Shown here one piece after another: positions 46,501 through 55,477 of a stretch of 64,000 bases of DNA. The stretch is from contig CAVYKV010000001.1 of the NCBI GenBank assembly GCA_963769255.1, positions 3,348,001-3,412,000 of the forward strand, written 5' to 3'. Numbering within the stretch: position 1 is the stretch's first letter; the number at the start of each line of letters is the position of its first letter. The translations under genes and the position numbers were made by a program. A model generated the notes under the pieces. The model did not search any database and was not told where the DNA came from. It saw only the letters and a list, made by a program, of their open reading frames with translations. Source of the DNA: JAKACA01 sp963769255 (GTDB lineage: Bacteria > Actinomycetota > Acidimicrobiia > Acidimicrobiales > Bog-793).

Positions 46501-49500
46501 AGGCTGGTGTCGGCGACGTAGCTGAAGGTCGGCGGGAGCTGGACCGTGACCTGCACCTCCGACTGGGCGCCGGTGACGTTGAGATCGGCGGTGTACAGCA
46601 CGGTCCCGGACTCGCTCGGTGCGCCGAGGCTGGCGGCGAGCGGAAGCTCGGAGAGGTTCACGTTCTGCCAGGCGTAGCTCGTGGGAGGGACGGCCGAGAG
46701 CAGGAGGTCGGCGAGCGTCAGGCCCGGATAGCCCGGTGCCGACGTGTTGTCGCCGTCGAGGAGTTGGGCGACGGTCGTCTGCGGAGTCGTGCTCGCGATG
46801 GCACCGGTCGGAAGGTCCCCGATCGTCTCGGAGCCGTACGTGCCGAGCTCACCGAGCGTGGCGCCGGACAGCACGGCGCCCGCCGCCTCGGCTTGCCCGA
46901 GTGTGTCCGTGGTGCAGTCGAGGACGGGGATCGTGCAGTTCACGATCTCGGAGAGGTTGCCGATCGAGCTCAAGGGGATGGAGCTCAGCGGGATGGAGCT
47001 GAGCGGGATCGAGCTCAGGAAGATCGAGCTCAAGGGGATGGAGCTCAGCGGGATGGAGCTGAGCGGGATCGAGCTCAAGGGGATGGAGCTGAGGGGGTTG
47101 CCCGCCAGGTCGATCGAGCTCAGGGGAATGGAGCTGAGCGGGATGGAGCTGAGGGGGATCGAGCTCAAGGGGATGGAGCTGAGGGGGATGGAGCTGAGCG
47201 GGACGCCGGCGAGAGCGAGGTCGAGCAGGGTGACCCCGTTGTCGTCGTCCGAGGCGGCGTCGATGCCGAAGTCCGCGCACGACGAGTTCAAGGTCGTGAG
47301 CTCGCTGCACCAGGCCTCCAGGGCAGCGGAGCCGCTCGCCGAGCCGTCGATGGGAATCGAGCTGAGCGTCGTCGAGCCGAGCGCGATAGAGCTGAGCGGG
47401 ATGGAGCTGAGCGGACTCGAGGCGAGGTCGAGGTCGCCGAGGTCGACGCTCTCGAGGTTGGTCGCCGGCGAGGGGGCACCCAGGCTTCCGGCCGTGGTGT
47501 CCTGCAGGACCTCCGCCAGCGTCACGGACTGCAGCGGCACCCCGGCGTACTCGGAGCCGGCGAGGACACCGGTCCAACCCGTGCAGGCCGTGCCCGAGCA
47601 ACCGGGCGGGAACTGGATCGAGATGTCCGAGAGGAGCGTGTTCGACAGCGCCTGCTCCGCAGAGGCGAGCGCCGTGGGGGGCGAACCCCCTTGCACGGCG
47701 ATGGAGCTGAGCGGGATGGAGCTCAGTGGGATCGAGCTGAGCGGTGACGAGGCGAGCCCGATGGAGCTGAGCGGGATCGAGCTGAGCGGGATCGAGCTGA
47801 GTGGGGCGGAGGAGGTCCCGGACGATGAGGTGGTCGTCGAGGAGCTCGTCGTCGTCGCCGAGAGGGCGGAGGCCGGCACGCTCTCCACGCCGTCCACCGA
47901 CGGCGAGGCCGACGTCAGTGCCGTCGTCACCGTGGAGGCGACGGGGGTCAGGCTGGCGGAGAACCAGTTCGCCTGGTTCTGCCCGATGGTTGCCGACGGG
48001 TTGCCGTACTGGCCGAGGATGACGTAGAAGGGCCCGGTGCCGGCGTTGCCGACGGGGACGCTGGCCGAGCCACCGGGGTAGCCGACCGTGACGGTCCCGT
48101 TGCCCGAGCTGTCGACGGCCATGGTGATGTCGTAGGTGACGTCGTCACTGGGATCGTTGGGCGAGAGCACGGGCGTGTCCGTCGAGTAGGCGCCCGGTAT
48201 CGGCGGCGAACCGAGCGACGCGCTCGCCCACATGCCGCGATCGGACTCGTCGGATGGATTCGAGATCCCCCTCGAGCGACATGTCCCCGGTGGGGCTCAG
48301 GAGGAAGATCGAGAAGGCACTCCCATACGATTGGAGGCCCTCGACGCTCGTCTGGAGCTCGAAGGGAGCGGAGTAGGCGTCGCCCGACTGGATTCCCGTG
48401 AATTCGGCGTTCGCCTGGCCACCGAACGTGCCGGTCATCGCCAGGGGCGAGAAGGGCGACGAGAAGCCCGGGAAGTCCAAGCTCGGGGCCACGTCCGTGA
48501 ACCCGCCCGCCTCCTCGGCGCTGGCGATGGCCGGGGGGGTGCCGATCTCGTAGCTCCCCTGCTCTGCCAGCCAGCAACTGCCCGTGTCGCCGTCGTACAC
48601 CCCGCTCGGGCCTCCGGTGGCGAACTCGTCCTCGAAGTTCGTGTTGAAGGCGCTCGACGAGCAGTAGGTCTCCGTGAGACCGGCGGAGTACCAGCCCGCC
48701 TCGTTGGGGCCCGTCGGCCCAGGCGGGGGAGAGCCGATCGCCTCGTTGTCCGACTCGCGCTGGCCGAGGATGACCCGGAAGGGGCCGTTGCCGATCTGTC
48801 CGAGGCTGGCGCTCGAGATGGTGGTGCCGTTCACCGTGATCTGGAAGTGGGCGTCGGTGTCCATCGAGATTCCAATGTGAAACGTCGTGCCCAGTGGCTG
48901 GTTCGAGAGAAAGGACTGGCCGGAGATGGAGCTGTCGATGTCGCTCTGTGCGCCGAGGTACCCGCCGGCCTCCGCCGCCCAGATGCCGTTGAAGGCACTC
49001 GGGGACAGGTTCGCCTCGAGGGAGATCCCTCCCCCCGACTGGTTGGCGAGATAGATGACGAACGAGCTGTCGCCGGACTGGATGGCCTTCACGGTCGCCG
49101 TGAAGTCGAACGGCGCCTGATACGAGGCGTCCGACTCGATGCCCGTGAACTCCGGTTCGGCGGCCGCCCCCTGCATGTCCATGTCCGTGCCGTTGAACGT
49201 CAGCTGGGGAGCCATGAAGGTGGCATTGTTGACGAGGGCGGCATTCGGCACTGCCGTTTCCCAGCAGTCGGAGAGAGCGGTGTCGGAGGCGAAGTCGTCG
49301 CTGAAGCCCGAAGCGGAGGAGCAGTCCGAGGTATCCGTCGGCGCCAGCGTGACGTTGTCGAGGACGGCACCGCAGGGATCGGTGCCTCCGCCCGCTGTCG
49401 CGTCGGCGAACTCGACGGTGTCGGAGCCGGTCCCCGTTACCTGCACCTGCTCCTCCACCCAGCCGACCGAAGTCGAGCTGTGCCCGGCCGTGTTGAACGA

Positions 49501-50061
49501 CGGCGAGGAGACGAGCGTCCCGTCCCAGGAGACGTCCATCGTCTTCACTGGATCGGGATCGCTGGCGCAGGTCGGGTTGCCCGCCATGTACCACGACAGC
49601 GTGTAGCTCTGCCCGACAGAGGTGTCGGTGAGCGATTGCGCGAGCGACCCGGCGGCGTTGCCCGCCAGGTCGACGGACTGAAGGCCGTCCTCAGGGGCGT
49701 AGTAGAGGCCCGTCTCGACGGCGACGCTGTTGCCGCCCACCGTCCAGTTCGTGATGGCAGTCGAGCCGCCGCTGTAGATCTGGAAGTAGGAGGGACCGCC
49801 GAGAGCCGGCTGCTCGAAGCTCCCGTTCTGGATGAGGTTGGTGGCGGCGCCCGCCGGAGCGCTCGTGACCGCCTGCAGGACGGGGGCGATGAGGCTCGCC
49901 AACCCGAAGACGAGCAGCAGGACGGCACCCGCCCGGCCGAGGCGTCCCGCCTTGGAGCGCAACGACCGGAGCCTTCCGCTCGGAGCCGGCCTGGCGCCAC
50001 GGTTCTGCTGACGTGGCGACCGCCGCGTGCGTGCACCGGCAGACAGATTCCCTCGACCCAT
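40545..50061 (-). CDS. Giant secreted C25-like peptidase / IPLSS-repeat / Ig-like protein, one frameshift
   Basis: Repaired length about 3,171 residues. The N-terminus has a signal peptide (hydrophobic GAVLLLVFGLASLIAPVLQA about residue 45-65 after a basic stretch), start ATG at 50061 with AAGGGG 8 nt upstream. Next is a DUF642/choice-of-anchor domain (LIQNGSFEQPALGGPSYFQI), then three lectin/LamG-like domains (each with a conserved FRVILGQ or FYVILGQ strand). Three IPLSS pentapeptide blocks follow (47812-46962). A gingipain-like region follows: IVGGDDQIPLARL, a candidate His in NAHFDYSRALP (44894-44892) and a candidate nucleophile Cys in FSMGCHAGLE (44768-44766), a pattern of clan CD, family C25. 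Nine Ig-like domains of about 100 residues end the protein, without a sorting signal. At 48267-48271 a G5 run must be read as G4 to join the frames. Function is probably extracellular binding and proteolysis; the target is unknown. Confidence 0.7.
46962..47205 (-). repeat. 15-bp tandem array coding for 16 IPLSS pentapeptides
   Basis: Sixteen tandem units of 15 bp (plus strand GGGATGGAGCTGAGC and close variants) lie in frame in the giant gene. On the protein level this is PLSSI six times, one DLAGN unit, then five PLSSI, one FLSSI and three PLSSI. Third-position changes between units (CTGAGC/CTCAGC/CTCAAG) show that the DNA has diverged while the peptide is kept, so selection acts on the protein. 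Confidence 0.9.
47350..47422 (-). repeat. Second IPLSS array, five degenerate units
   Basis: Units DLASS, PLSSI, PLSSI, ALGST, TLSSI in the same frame. It lies between the two longer arrays and is the most degenerate of the three. Confidence 0.8.
47698..47812 (-). repeat. Third IPLSS array, seven units
   Basis: Three PLSSI units, one GLASS and three further PLSSI. It follows a Ser/Thr-rich linker of about 20 residues that joins it to the lectin-like domains. A 90-residue globular-looking segment with paired Cys separates it from the second array. Confidence 0.85.
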
Positions 50062-50211
50062 GTGATGCGCCCCTTCGCCTGTTCGTGAAGAAGCGACAGC
50101 CGCCTAGCCAATACGGCCCCGCCCCCAGCCACGTGAGGGGCGATCGTAGCCAAACAACGGCGCCGGTGCACCTGGGCGAGGTGACCGTGACGAGGGCTCG
50201 ATGCTGAGCCG

Positions 50212-50545
50212 CTACCAGCCCAGCTCGCGCAAGCGCGTGTCGTTGATCCCGAAGTAGTGCCCGATCTCGTGGAGGACCGTCCGCCGGACTTGTCGCTCCG
50301 CTTCCGACGTCGACCTGGCGTGTTCGCAGATCTCGTCGGTGTAGATCGTGATGCGATCGGGGTACCGGTAGCGAAGGCGGGAGCGCGGTCGCCGGGGTGC
50401 CTTGGTAGAGGCCGAAGAGGCGGCGATCGGGGGCCCTGCCCTCGATGATGATGGCGACGTTCTCGAAGCGCTCGGCGAGCTCGGGAGGGAGCGAGCCGAC
50501 CGCCTCGCGCACGAGCTCGTCGATGCGCTCGTCCGAGAGCACCAC
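50212..50545 (-). pseudogene. Zincin-like metallopeptidase (HExxH), frameshifted
   Basis: About 110 residues when repaired. The first part, VVLSDERIDELVREAVGSLP then FENVAIIIEGRAPDRRLFGLY, and the end RTVLHEIGHYFGIND with HEIGH as the HExxH zinc motif are typical of the small actinobacterial metallopeptidase family (PF06262, zincin_1). One extra G near 50388 in CCCCGGCGACC breaks the frame; removal gives GTPRPRSRLRYRYPD, which fits the family. The start (GTG 50545 or 50542) is a guess. It lies in the same direction as the giant peptidase gene, 150 nt upstream of it. The 50062-50211 gap shows no gene. Confidence 0.65.
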
Positions 50546-50639
50546 CCGGCGCTTCGGCGGGCTCGGCGAGTCGCCGGTCCCCTCGAGTCCCGGCGCTTGG
50601 GCGTCCGGCGAGGCCGCTCCCGCCCCGACGGCAGCCGCC

Positions 50640-51004
50640 GCCCGCAGCCGTCCTGACGGGTCGGCGAGGGCGGCGAGACGGCGGGTGGATGCAGGGTCTC
50701 CATCATGAACGACGAGCCGTCGATGCGGGCACCCTCCCGGACGCGGCCTGAGCCGTCGATCGTCCGCAGCCCAGGACCGACGACCGCCGCCCACCTACCC
50801 TCCACCAAGGACCAGTGCGTCCCGCAGCAGTCGCATTCCACCGAGCCGTCCTGGCCGCCTCGAGACGTGCCCGCCGGCGCAGGCGCCGGCGACGTAGCGC
50901 GGCCGGCACGCCGGGCACTGGCGACTGCGGATCGAGTCCACGGCGACGGCATCGGCGCTCGGGTAGCCGTCGGCGACGAATCGTAGAAGCGCTTCGAGGT
51001 CCAT
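50640..51004 (-). pseudogene. Small CxxC/CxCC zinc-ribbon-like protein, frameshifted
   Basis: From ATG 51004 the frame reads MDLEALLRFVADGYPSADAV, a short spacer, then RQCPACR. A shift of one base between about 50900 and 50850 leads to DGSVECDCCGTHWSLVEGRW and on to EGARIDGSSFMMETL. Together these would be about 115 residues with a CxxC and a CxCC pair, a possible zinc ribbon. The C-terminal limit is uncertain. No function is known to me. Confidence 0.35.
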
Positions 51005-51168
51005 CTCGTGCTCGAAGCACCGGACGGCAGGGCGGAAGGCTCCGGGAGCACCGCCCCCCGCTCGTCGCCCTCGCCGCAGCACGCTCACCCCCTCCCACCC
51101 CCTACCGCCTCCGCGCAGGCGCCGCCCCAGTCTGTCAAAGCCGAGGGCGTCTCGATCCTGCCGGCTGC

Positions 51169-51174
51169 GATACT
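51169..51174 (+). promoter_or_regulatory. -10-like box for leaderless start at 51181
   Basis: GATACT exactly 6 nt before GTG, the same hexamer and spacing as at 2892-2897. The intervening bases (CCTCCC) cannot act as a Shine-Dalgarno sequence. Confidence 0.45.
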
Positions 51175-51180
51175 CCTCCC

Positions 51181-51675
51181 GTGGCCCCGAAACTCCGAGA
51201 TGTCAAGCGAGTGCGCTTCAACGCCCACGACCTCCAGGGCGTCGTCTCGAGCATGGACAAACTGGCCGCCGCCGGCGACGGATGGGTCAACCTGCTCCCG
51301 GGGCTCGCCGAGAACGAGACACGATCGAGCTCCCTCGGGTTCCTGACGTTGTTCAGCGGGGGCAGCATCGGCGTCACCATGTGCACCTGGATCCCAGCGG
51401 GCGACGGGGAGCGCACGGACAGGCGGGCGAGCTTGGGCATCACCCACATCACGGCCCGCCGTGTCGTGGCGCGGCTGGAGGCGCTCGGCCTCCCCGTCCC
51501 GGCGGGCTGGCTCGTGGAACAGGACCACCCCCGCCGGGGTCTCGTCCTCCGCCTCCCCGCCGGCGAACCTGCCGAGGGCGTGCTGGCGTGGGCGATGGCC
51601 GCCGTCGAAGCGCTCATCGCCCCCCGACCGATCATGAACTGGGACGCCGACGTCTACCTCCCGCTGGAGTCGTGA
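51181..51675 (+). CDS. Conserved-looking protein of unknown function
   Basis: A 164-residue protein that I do not recognise. It has mixed alpha/beta character with no signal peptide or membrane helix. Distinct stretches are VRFNAHDLQGVVSSMDKLAA, LAENETRSSSLGFLTLFSGG and LGITHITARRVVARLEALGL. Codon use is normal for the genome and the C-terminus WDADVYLPLES is followed by 56 nt and yajQ. The start GTG at 51181 is supported by a GATACT box and the loss of coding signal upstream. Confidence 0.65.
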   Translation: MAPKLRDVKRVRFNAHDLQGVVSSMDKLAAAGDGWVNLLPGLAENETRSSSLGFLTLFSGGSIGVTMCTWIPAGDGERTDRRASLGITHITARRVVARLEALGLPVPAGWLVEQDHPRRGLVLRLPAGEPAEGVLAWAMAAVEALIAPRPIMNWDADVYLPLES

Positions 51676-51719
51676 CGGCGCCGCCCTGACGCTGGCATCG
51701 GAGTGCGGGGTGCGCTTGG

Positions 51720-51725
51720 TAGCTT
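51720..51725 (+). promoter_or_regulatory. -10-like box for leaderless start of yajQ
   Basis: TAGCTT lies 6 nt before the ATG at 51732, again without a Shine-Dalgarno sequence. Confidence 0.35.
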
Positions 51726-51731
51726 CGTCCT

Positions 51732-52220
51732 ATGCCGAGCTTCGATGTCACCTCCGAGGTGGATCTGCAGGAGGTGCGCAACGCCGTCGACCAAGCCTCC
51801 CGCGAGGTGGCGACGCGCTTCGACTTCAAGAACACCGGTGCCACCGTCGAGCTGAAGGACCATGAGATCACGCTGCACACGCCCACGGAGGACCGGCTGC
51901 GCGCCCTCGTGCAGGTGCTGGAGGAGAAGCTCGTCCGCCGGCAGGTCTCGCTGAAGGCCGTCGCCTTCGGGAAGATCGAGGAAGGCGCCAAGGCGACGGT
52001 CCACCAGGTGGCGACGCTCAACGCCGGCATCTCGAGCGACCACGCCAAGCGCATCAACAAGATCGTGAAAGACCTCGGGCTGAAGGGCGTCAGCTCGCAG
52101 ACCCAGGGCGACCAGGTACGGGTTCTCGGCAAGAAGCGCGACGACCTGCAGGCGGTCATCGCGGCGTTGAAGGCGGCCGATCTCGACATCCCACTCCAAT
52201 ACGGCAACTTCCGGGACTGA
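51732..52220 (+). CDS. YajQ family nucleotide-binding protein
   Basis: A 162-residue YajQ protein, complete and typical: MPSFDVTSEVDLQEVRNAVD at the start, TRFDFKNTGA, the middle LKAVAFGKIEEGAKATVHQV and the end LDIPLQYGNFRD. Members bind nucleotides or tRNA and, in Xanthomonas, cyclic di-GMP; the role in actinobacteria is not settled. It lies 28 nt upstream of the metallophosphoesterase/MprF fusion gene and in the same direction. Confidence 0.93.
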   Translation: MPSFDVTSEVDLQEVRNAVDQASREVATRFDFKNTGATVELKDHEITLHTPTEDRLRALVQVLEEKLVRRQVSLKAVAFGKIEEGAKATVHQVATLNAGISSDHAKRINKIVKDLGLKGVSSQTQGDQVRVLGKKRDDLQAVIAALKAADLDIPLQYGNFRD

Positions 52221-52248
52221 CCGGCTGCCGGCGGCAGGGGCGACGAGG

Positions 52249-55200
52249 GTGGTCCCCGAGAGCGGCGGCGAGCCGTGTGCGGCGGTGTGCGTGCCGGCCG
52301 GTCGCAGCGTCCTCGTCGCCGCTGACCTCTTCCTCTCCGCCGTTCCGACGGCAGCCTCCCGCTCGGCGACCCACGAGCTGGCCGAGGCGCTGAAGGGCTC
52401 CGACCCTCCCGGCGCCCTCGTCGTGGCCGGCAACCTCTTCGAGCTGGGCGACCAGCCCGCCGCCGAGCTGCAGGCAGCGCTCAGGACGCACGCCGAGCTG
52501 GCAGAGGCGGTCGCCGGCTACGTCGGCAGGGACGGGCACCGGATCATCGTCTTGCCCGGTACGCGGGACCGGGCGATCTGCTACGACCCGCCCAGCATGG
52601 TGACGCTCGCCGCCGCCGGGGTCGAGGTGGCCCTGTCCGCCGACCTCGACATGGCCGCCGGATCGGATACCGAGCGGGTCCGCGTGGAGCCCGGCTGGCG
52701 CTACGACGCCCTCCACCACTACGCCGACCCGACCGATCCGCGGGACACCCCCCTCGGCCATCACGCCGTCGCCGAGCTGTTCCCCGCCATCAAGTCGGCC
52801 CGCGACGGCTGGCTCGAGGGCATCGACCGCCTGGCAGACCCCGCCGGCTTGCCCCGCTTCGTGACGTCCCGCCTCATGTACCGCCGGCTCGGGCGCTATG
52901 CGTGGTGGCTGCTGCTTCCCATCGCCGTCGCCGTCCTCGCCCGCCTGCCCGAGGTGGCCCTCTTCGGCGGGCGACTGCACGACTACGCCCGGCTCCTCGC
53001 CGACATCGCCCTCACGCTGGCCCTCGAGCTCGTCGCCGTCGCCGTCGTGCTCGCCGTCGTCAACCACCGCGTCTGGGCGGGGGCGGGCAGCGCCCTCCTC
53101 GGCCCACCGCAGGACCGGGCGAACGACGCCGCCCGCGACGCCGCCCGGGCCCTCGTCGCCGAGGGCTACTCCGGCCTCGTCACCGGTCACACACTGAGGG
53201 CCGAGCTGGTGGGGATCGGGGGGGGTTTCTTCGCCAACACGGGAGCCTGTGCCGACGTCGTGGAGGAGCGCCCCGGCCTGTTCGGGATGCCTCCCGTCTT
53301 CGTCCGCGAGCGGCAAATCTCCTTCGTGGAGCTGACGGGCGGGGCCGTCGTGGGCGCCCGTCTCCAGCTCTCGCGGGAGGACCAGCCGGCCGGCAGCCTC
53401 CTCGAGCGGCTCGCCGTCGGGAAGCGGCGGCCGGCCGTGGACCTCGGCGTCGTCGCCGTCTTTCCCGACGGGGAGAGCTGGCCTCCGGTCGTCGACCAGA
53501 CCCGGCGCTACAAGGCGGTGCGCCGCGTGGCGGCCGTCGTCGTGCTGCTGAGCGGCGTCCTCGACCTCATCTCGGCCTTGGCACCCGTGCAGCTGCGCGG
53601 CCAGCTGCACCCCTATCTCGGCTACGTCCCTCTCGGCGTGAGCGAGGCGGCCGGTGCCCTCGACGCCCTCGCCGGCGTCTTCCTCGTCCTGCTGGCCCGC
53701 GGCCTGCGGCGCGGCTCGCGGCTCGCCTGGATCGTCTCGGTCGCTGTCGAGGGGTTGACGGCCCTCTCCCATCTCGTACGAGGCGGCCAGAATCCCCCAT
53801 GCCCTCCTCGCCCTCGCCGTGCTGGCGGCGCTCGTGTGGGGGCGCGACTCCTTCCAGGGCCGCTACGACCCGCCCTCCATGCGGGCCGGCGTCCTCACCC
53901 TCGTGGGCGGGGTCGTCGGCGTCACCGCCTTCACGACATTGGCCCTCTGGCTCGGCGTCGCCTTCTACCGCTCCGCCCACCACCACACGACGGTGCAGTC
54001 GCTGCCCCTCGGCTCCGCCTTCCTCGCCGCCGCCGGCGGCCTCGTCGGGCTCAGCCCTGTCACCTTGCCGGACGCCGTGGGCGACTTCCTCGGCCCCGCC
54101 CTCCTCGCCGTCGGGCTGGGGCTGGCCGCCGTGGCGCTCCTCCTCGTCTTCCGCCCCGTCGTCGACCGCCGCCTCGCCAGGCGCCCCGCCGGCCTCGCCC
54201 CGGCAGGCGCCGGGGAGCAGTCGTCCGGCCCGTCCGCGCCGGCGGGCGAGCTCGCCGGCGAGGAAGCCGAGTCCCTCGCGCTCTTCGAGCAGGCCCGCGA
54301 GATCGTCATGCGGCGCGGGGGCACGCTCGACTACTTCGCCCTCCGCAGCGACAAGCAGCATTTCGTCGAGCGCGACAGCGTCGTCGCCTTCGCCATCCGC
54401 TCCGGCGTCTGCCTCGTCTCACCCGACCCGGTCGGGCCGGCGGAGGAGCGGGAGCAGCTGTGGGCCGGGTTTCGTCGCTTTGCCGATGCGCATGGCTGGA
54501 CCATCGCCGTGCTCGCCGCCGGCCAGGACTGGCTGCCCGTCTACCGGCAGTCCGGCATGCGCGACCTCTACATCGGCGACGAGGGCGTCGTGGACGTCCG
54601 GGTGCTCTCCCTCGACGGTGGCTCGAAGAAGGGTCTGCGCCAGGCGGTCAACCGCATCGCCAAGTACGGCTACACCATCTCCTTCCACGACCCGAGCACG
54701 GTGGACGCCGGCCTCGCCGAAGCGCTCCGTACCGTCATGACCCAGAGCCGGCGGGGAGGCGTGGAGCGCGGCTTCTCCATGACGCTCGGCCGCATCTTCG
54801 ACCCGCACGACTCCGGCCTCCTGCTCGCCGTGGCATCCGACCCGTCCGGTCAGCCCGTCGCCTTCTGCCAGTTCGTGCCGGCGCCCGCCATCGACGGCTT
54901 CTCCCTCGACCTCATGCGCCGCGACAACGGGGACCACCCGAACGGCCTGTTCGACTTCATCCTCGTGAGGACCATCGAGCACCTGCGGGAGGAGGGTTTC
55001 GCCCACCTCGGCCTCAACTTCGCCATGATGCGGGCGGTGCTGGCCGGCGAGACCGGCGAGCGGCTCACCGCCAAGGTCGAGCGGTGGGTTCTGAAGCACA
55101 TGTCCGACTCGATGCAGATCGAGTCGTTGTGGCGTTTCAATGCCAAATTCGACCCGGCGTGGCAGCCGCGCTTCGTCGCCTGGGACTCCGCCGAGCAGTC

Positions 55201-55348
55201 GCTCGGGGCCGCCCTCGCCATCGCCCGGGCGGAGAGCTTCTGGGAGCTGCCGATCATCGGCCGCTTCCTCGTCCCCTCCGCCGACGAGGCGGCGTCGGCG
55301 GCGACGTCGCCCCCGGAGGCCGCCGGCGTGCGAGCCGGTCCCGGCTGA
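52249..55348 (+). CDS. Metallophosphoesterase - MprF-like (lysyl-phosphatidylglycerol synthase) fusion, one frameshift
   Basis: Repaired length about 1,032 residues. Residues 1-180 resemble a calcineurin-like phosphoesterase (LVVAGNLFELGDQPAAELQA; IIVLPGTRDRAI in place of the usual GNHD; later GLVTGHTLRAELV and GGFFANTGAC), with two membrane helices between the halves of that domain. Next come about six membrane helices (RRVAAVVVLLSGVLDLISAL and on), then the cytosolic DUF2156/LPG-synthase domain (LRSDKQHFVERDSVVAFAIR, then GVCLVSPDPVGP) that in MprF transfers an aminoacyl group to phosphatidylglycerol. The frame changes near 53795 (GGCGGCCAGAATCCCCC); one extra base explains it and restores GGRIPHALLALAVLAAL. 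The gene follows yajQ by 28 nt. The changed GNHD motif makes hydrolase activity doubtful. Confidence 0.75.
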
Positions 55349-55379
55349 GCGGCGGGTGCGCGGCGGGCGGTCTCGACCC

Positions 55380-55432
55380 ATTCGTGTAGGGGGTTAGTCC
55401 TCAAAACGAGGCCTAACCGCTGACACGAATCG
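55380..55432 (-). repeat. Inverted-repeat-bounded element, copy 2
   Basis: A 53-nt element between the convergent fusion gene and nuoN. On the plus strand it is bounded by ATTCGTGT and ACACGAAT (perfect inverted repeats) and holds nested stems GGTTAG/CTAACC and CCTC/GAGG around AAAAC. Read on the minus strand it aligns with 36212-36264. As it lies between two converging genes, a bidirectional terminator role is one simple reading. Confidence 0.55.
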
Positions 55433-55477
55433 GGGCGACGAACGAGCTGAGGCGCCCCCGGGCGAGGCCCGCCCCCC

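Noticed and set aside
46962..47812. 15-bp tandem repeats as a CRISPR or DNA-level satellite
   Set aside because: Units are contiguous, in frame and without spacers, and silent changes show protein-level constraint.
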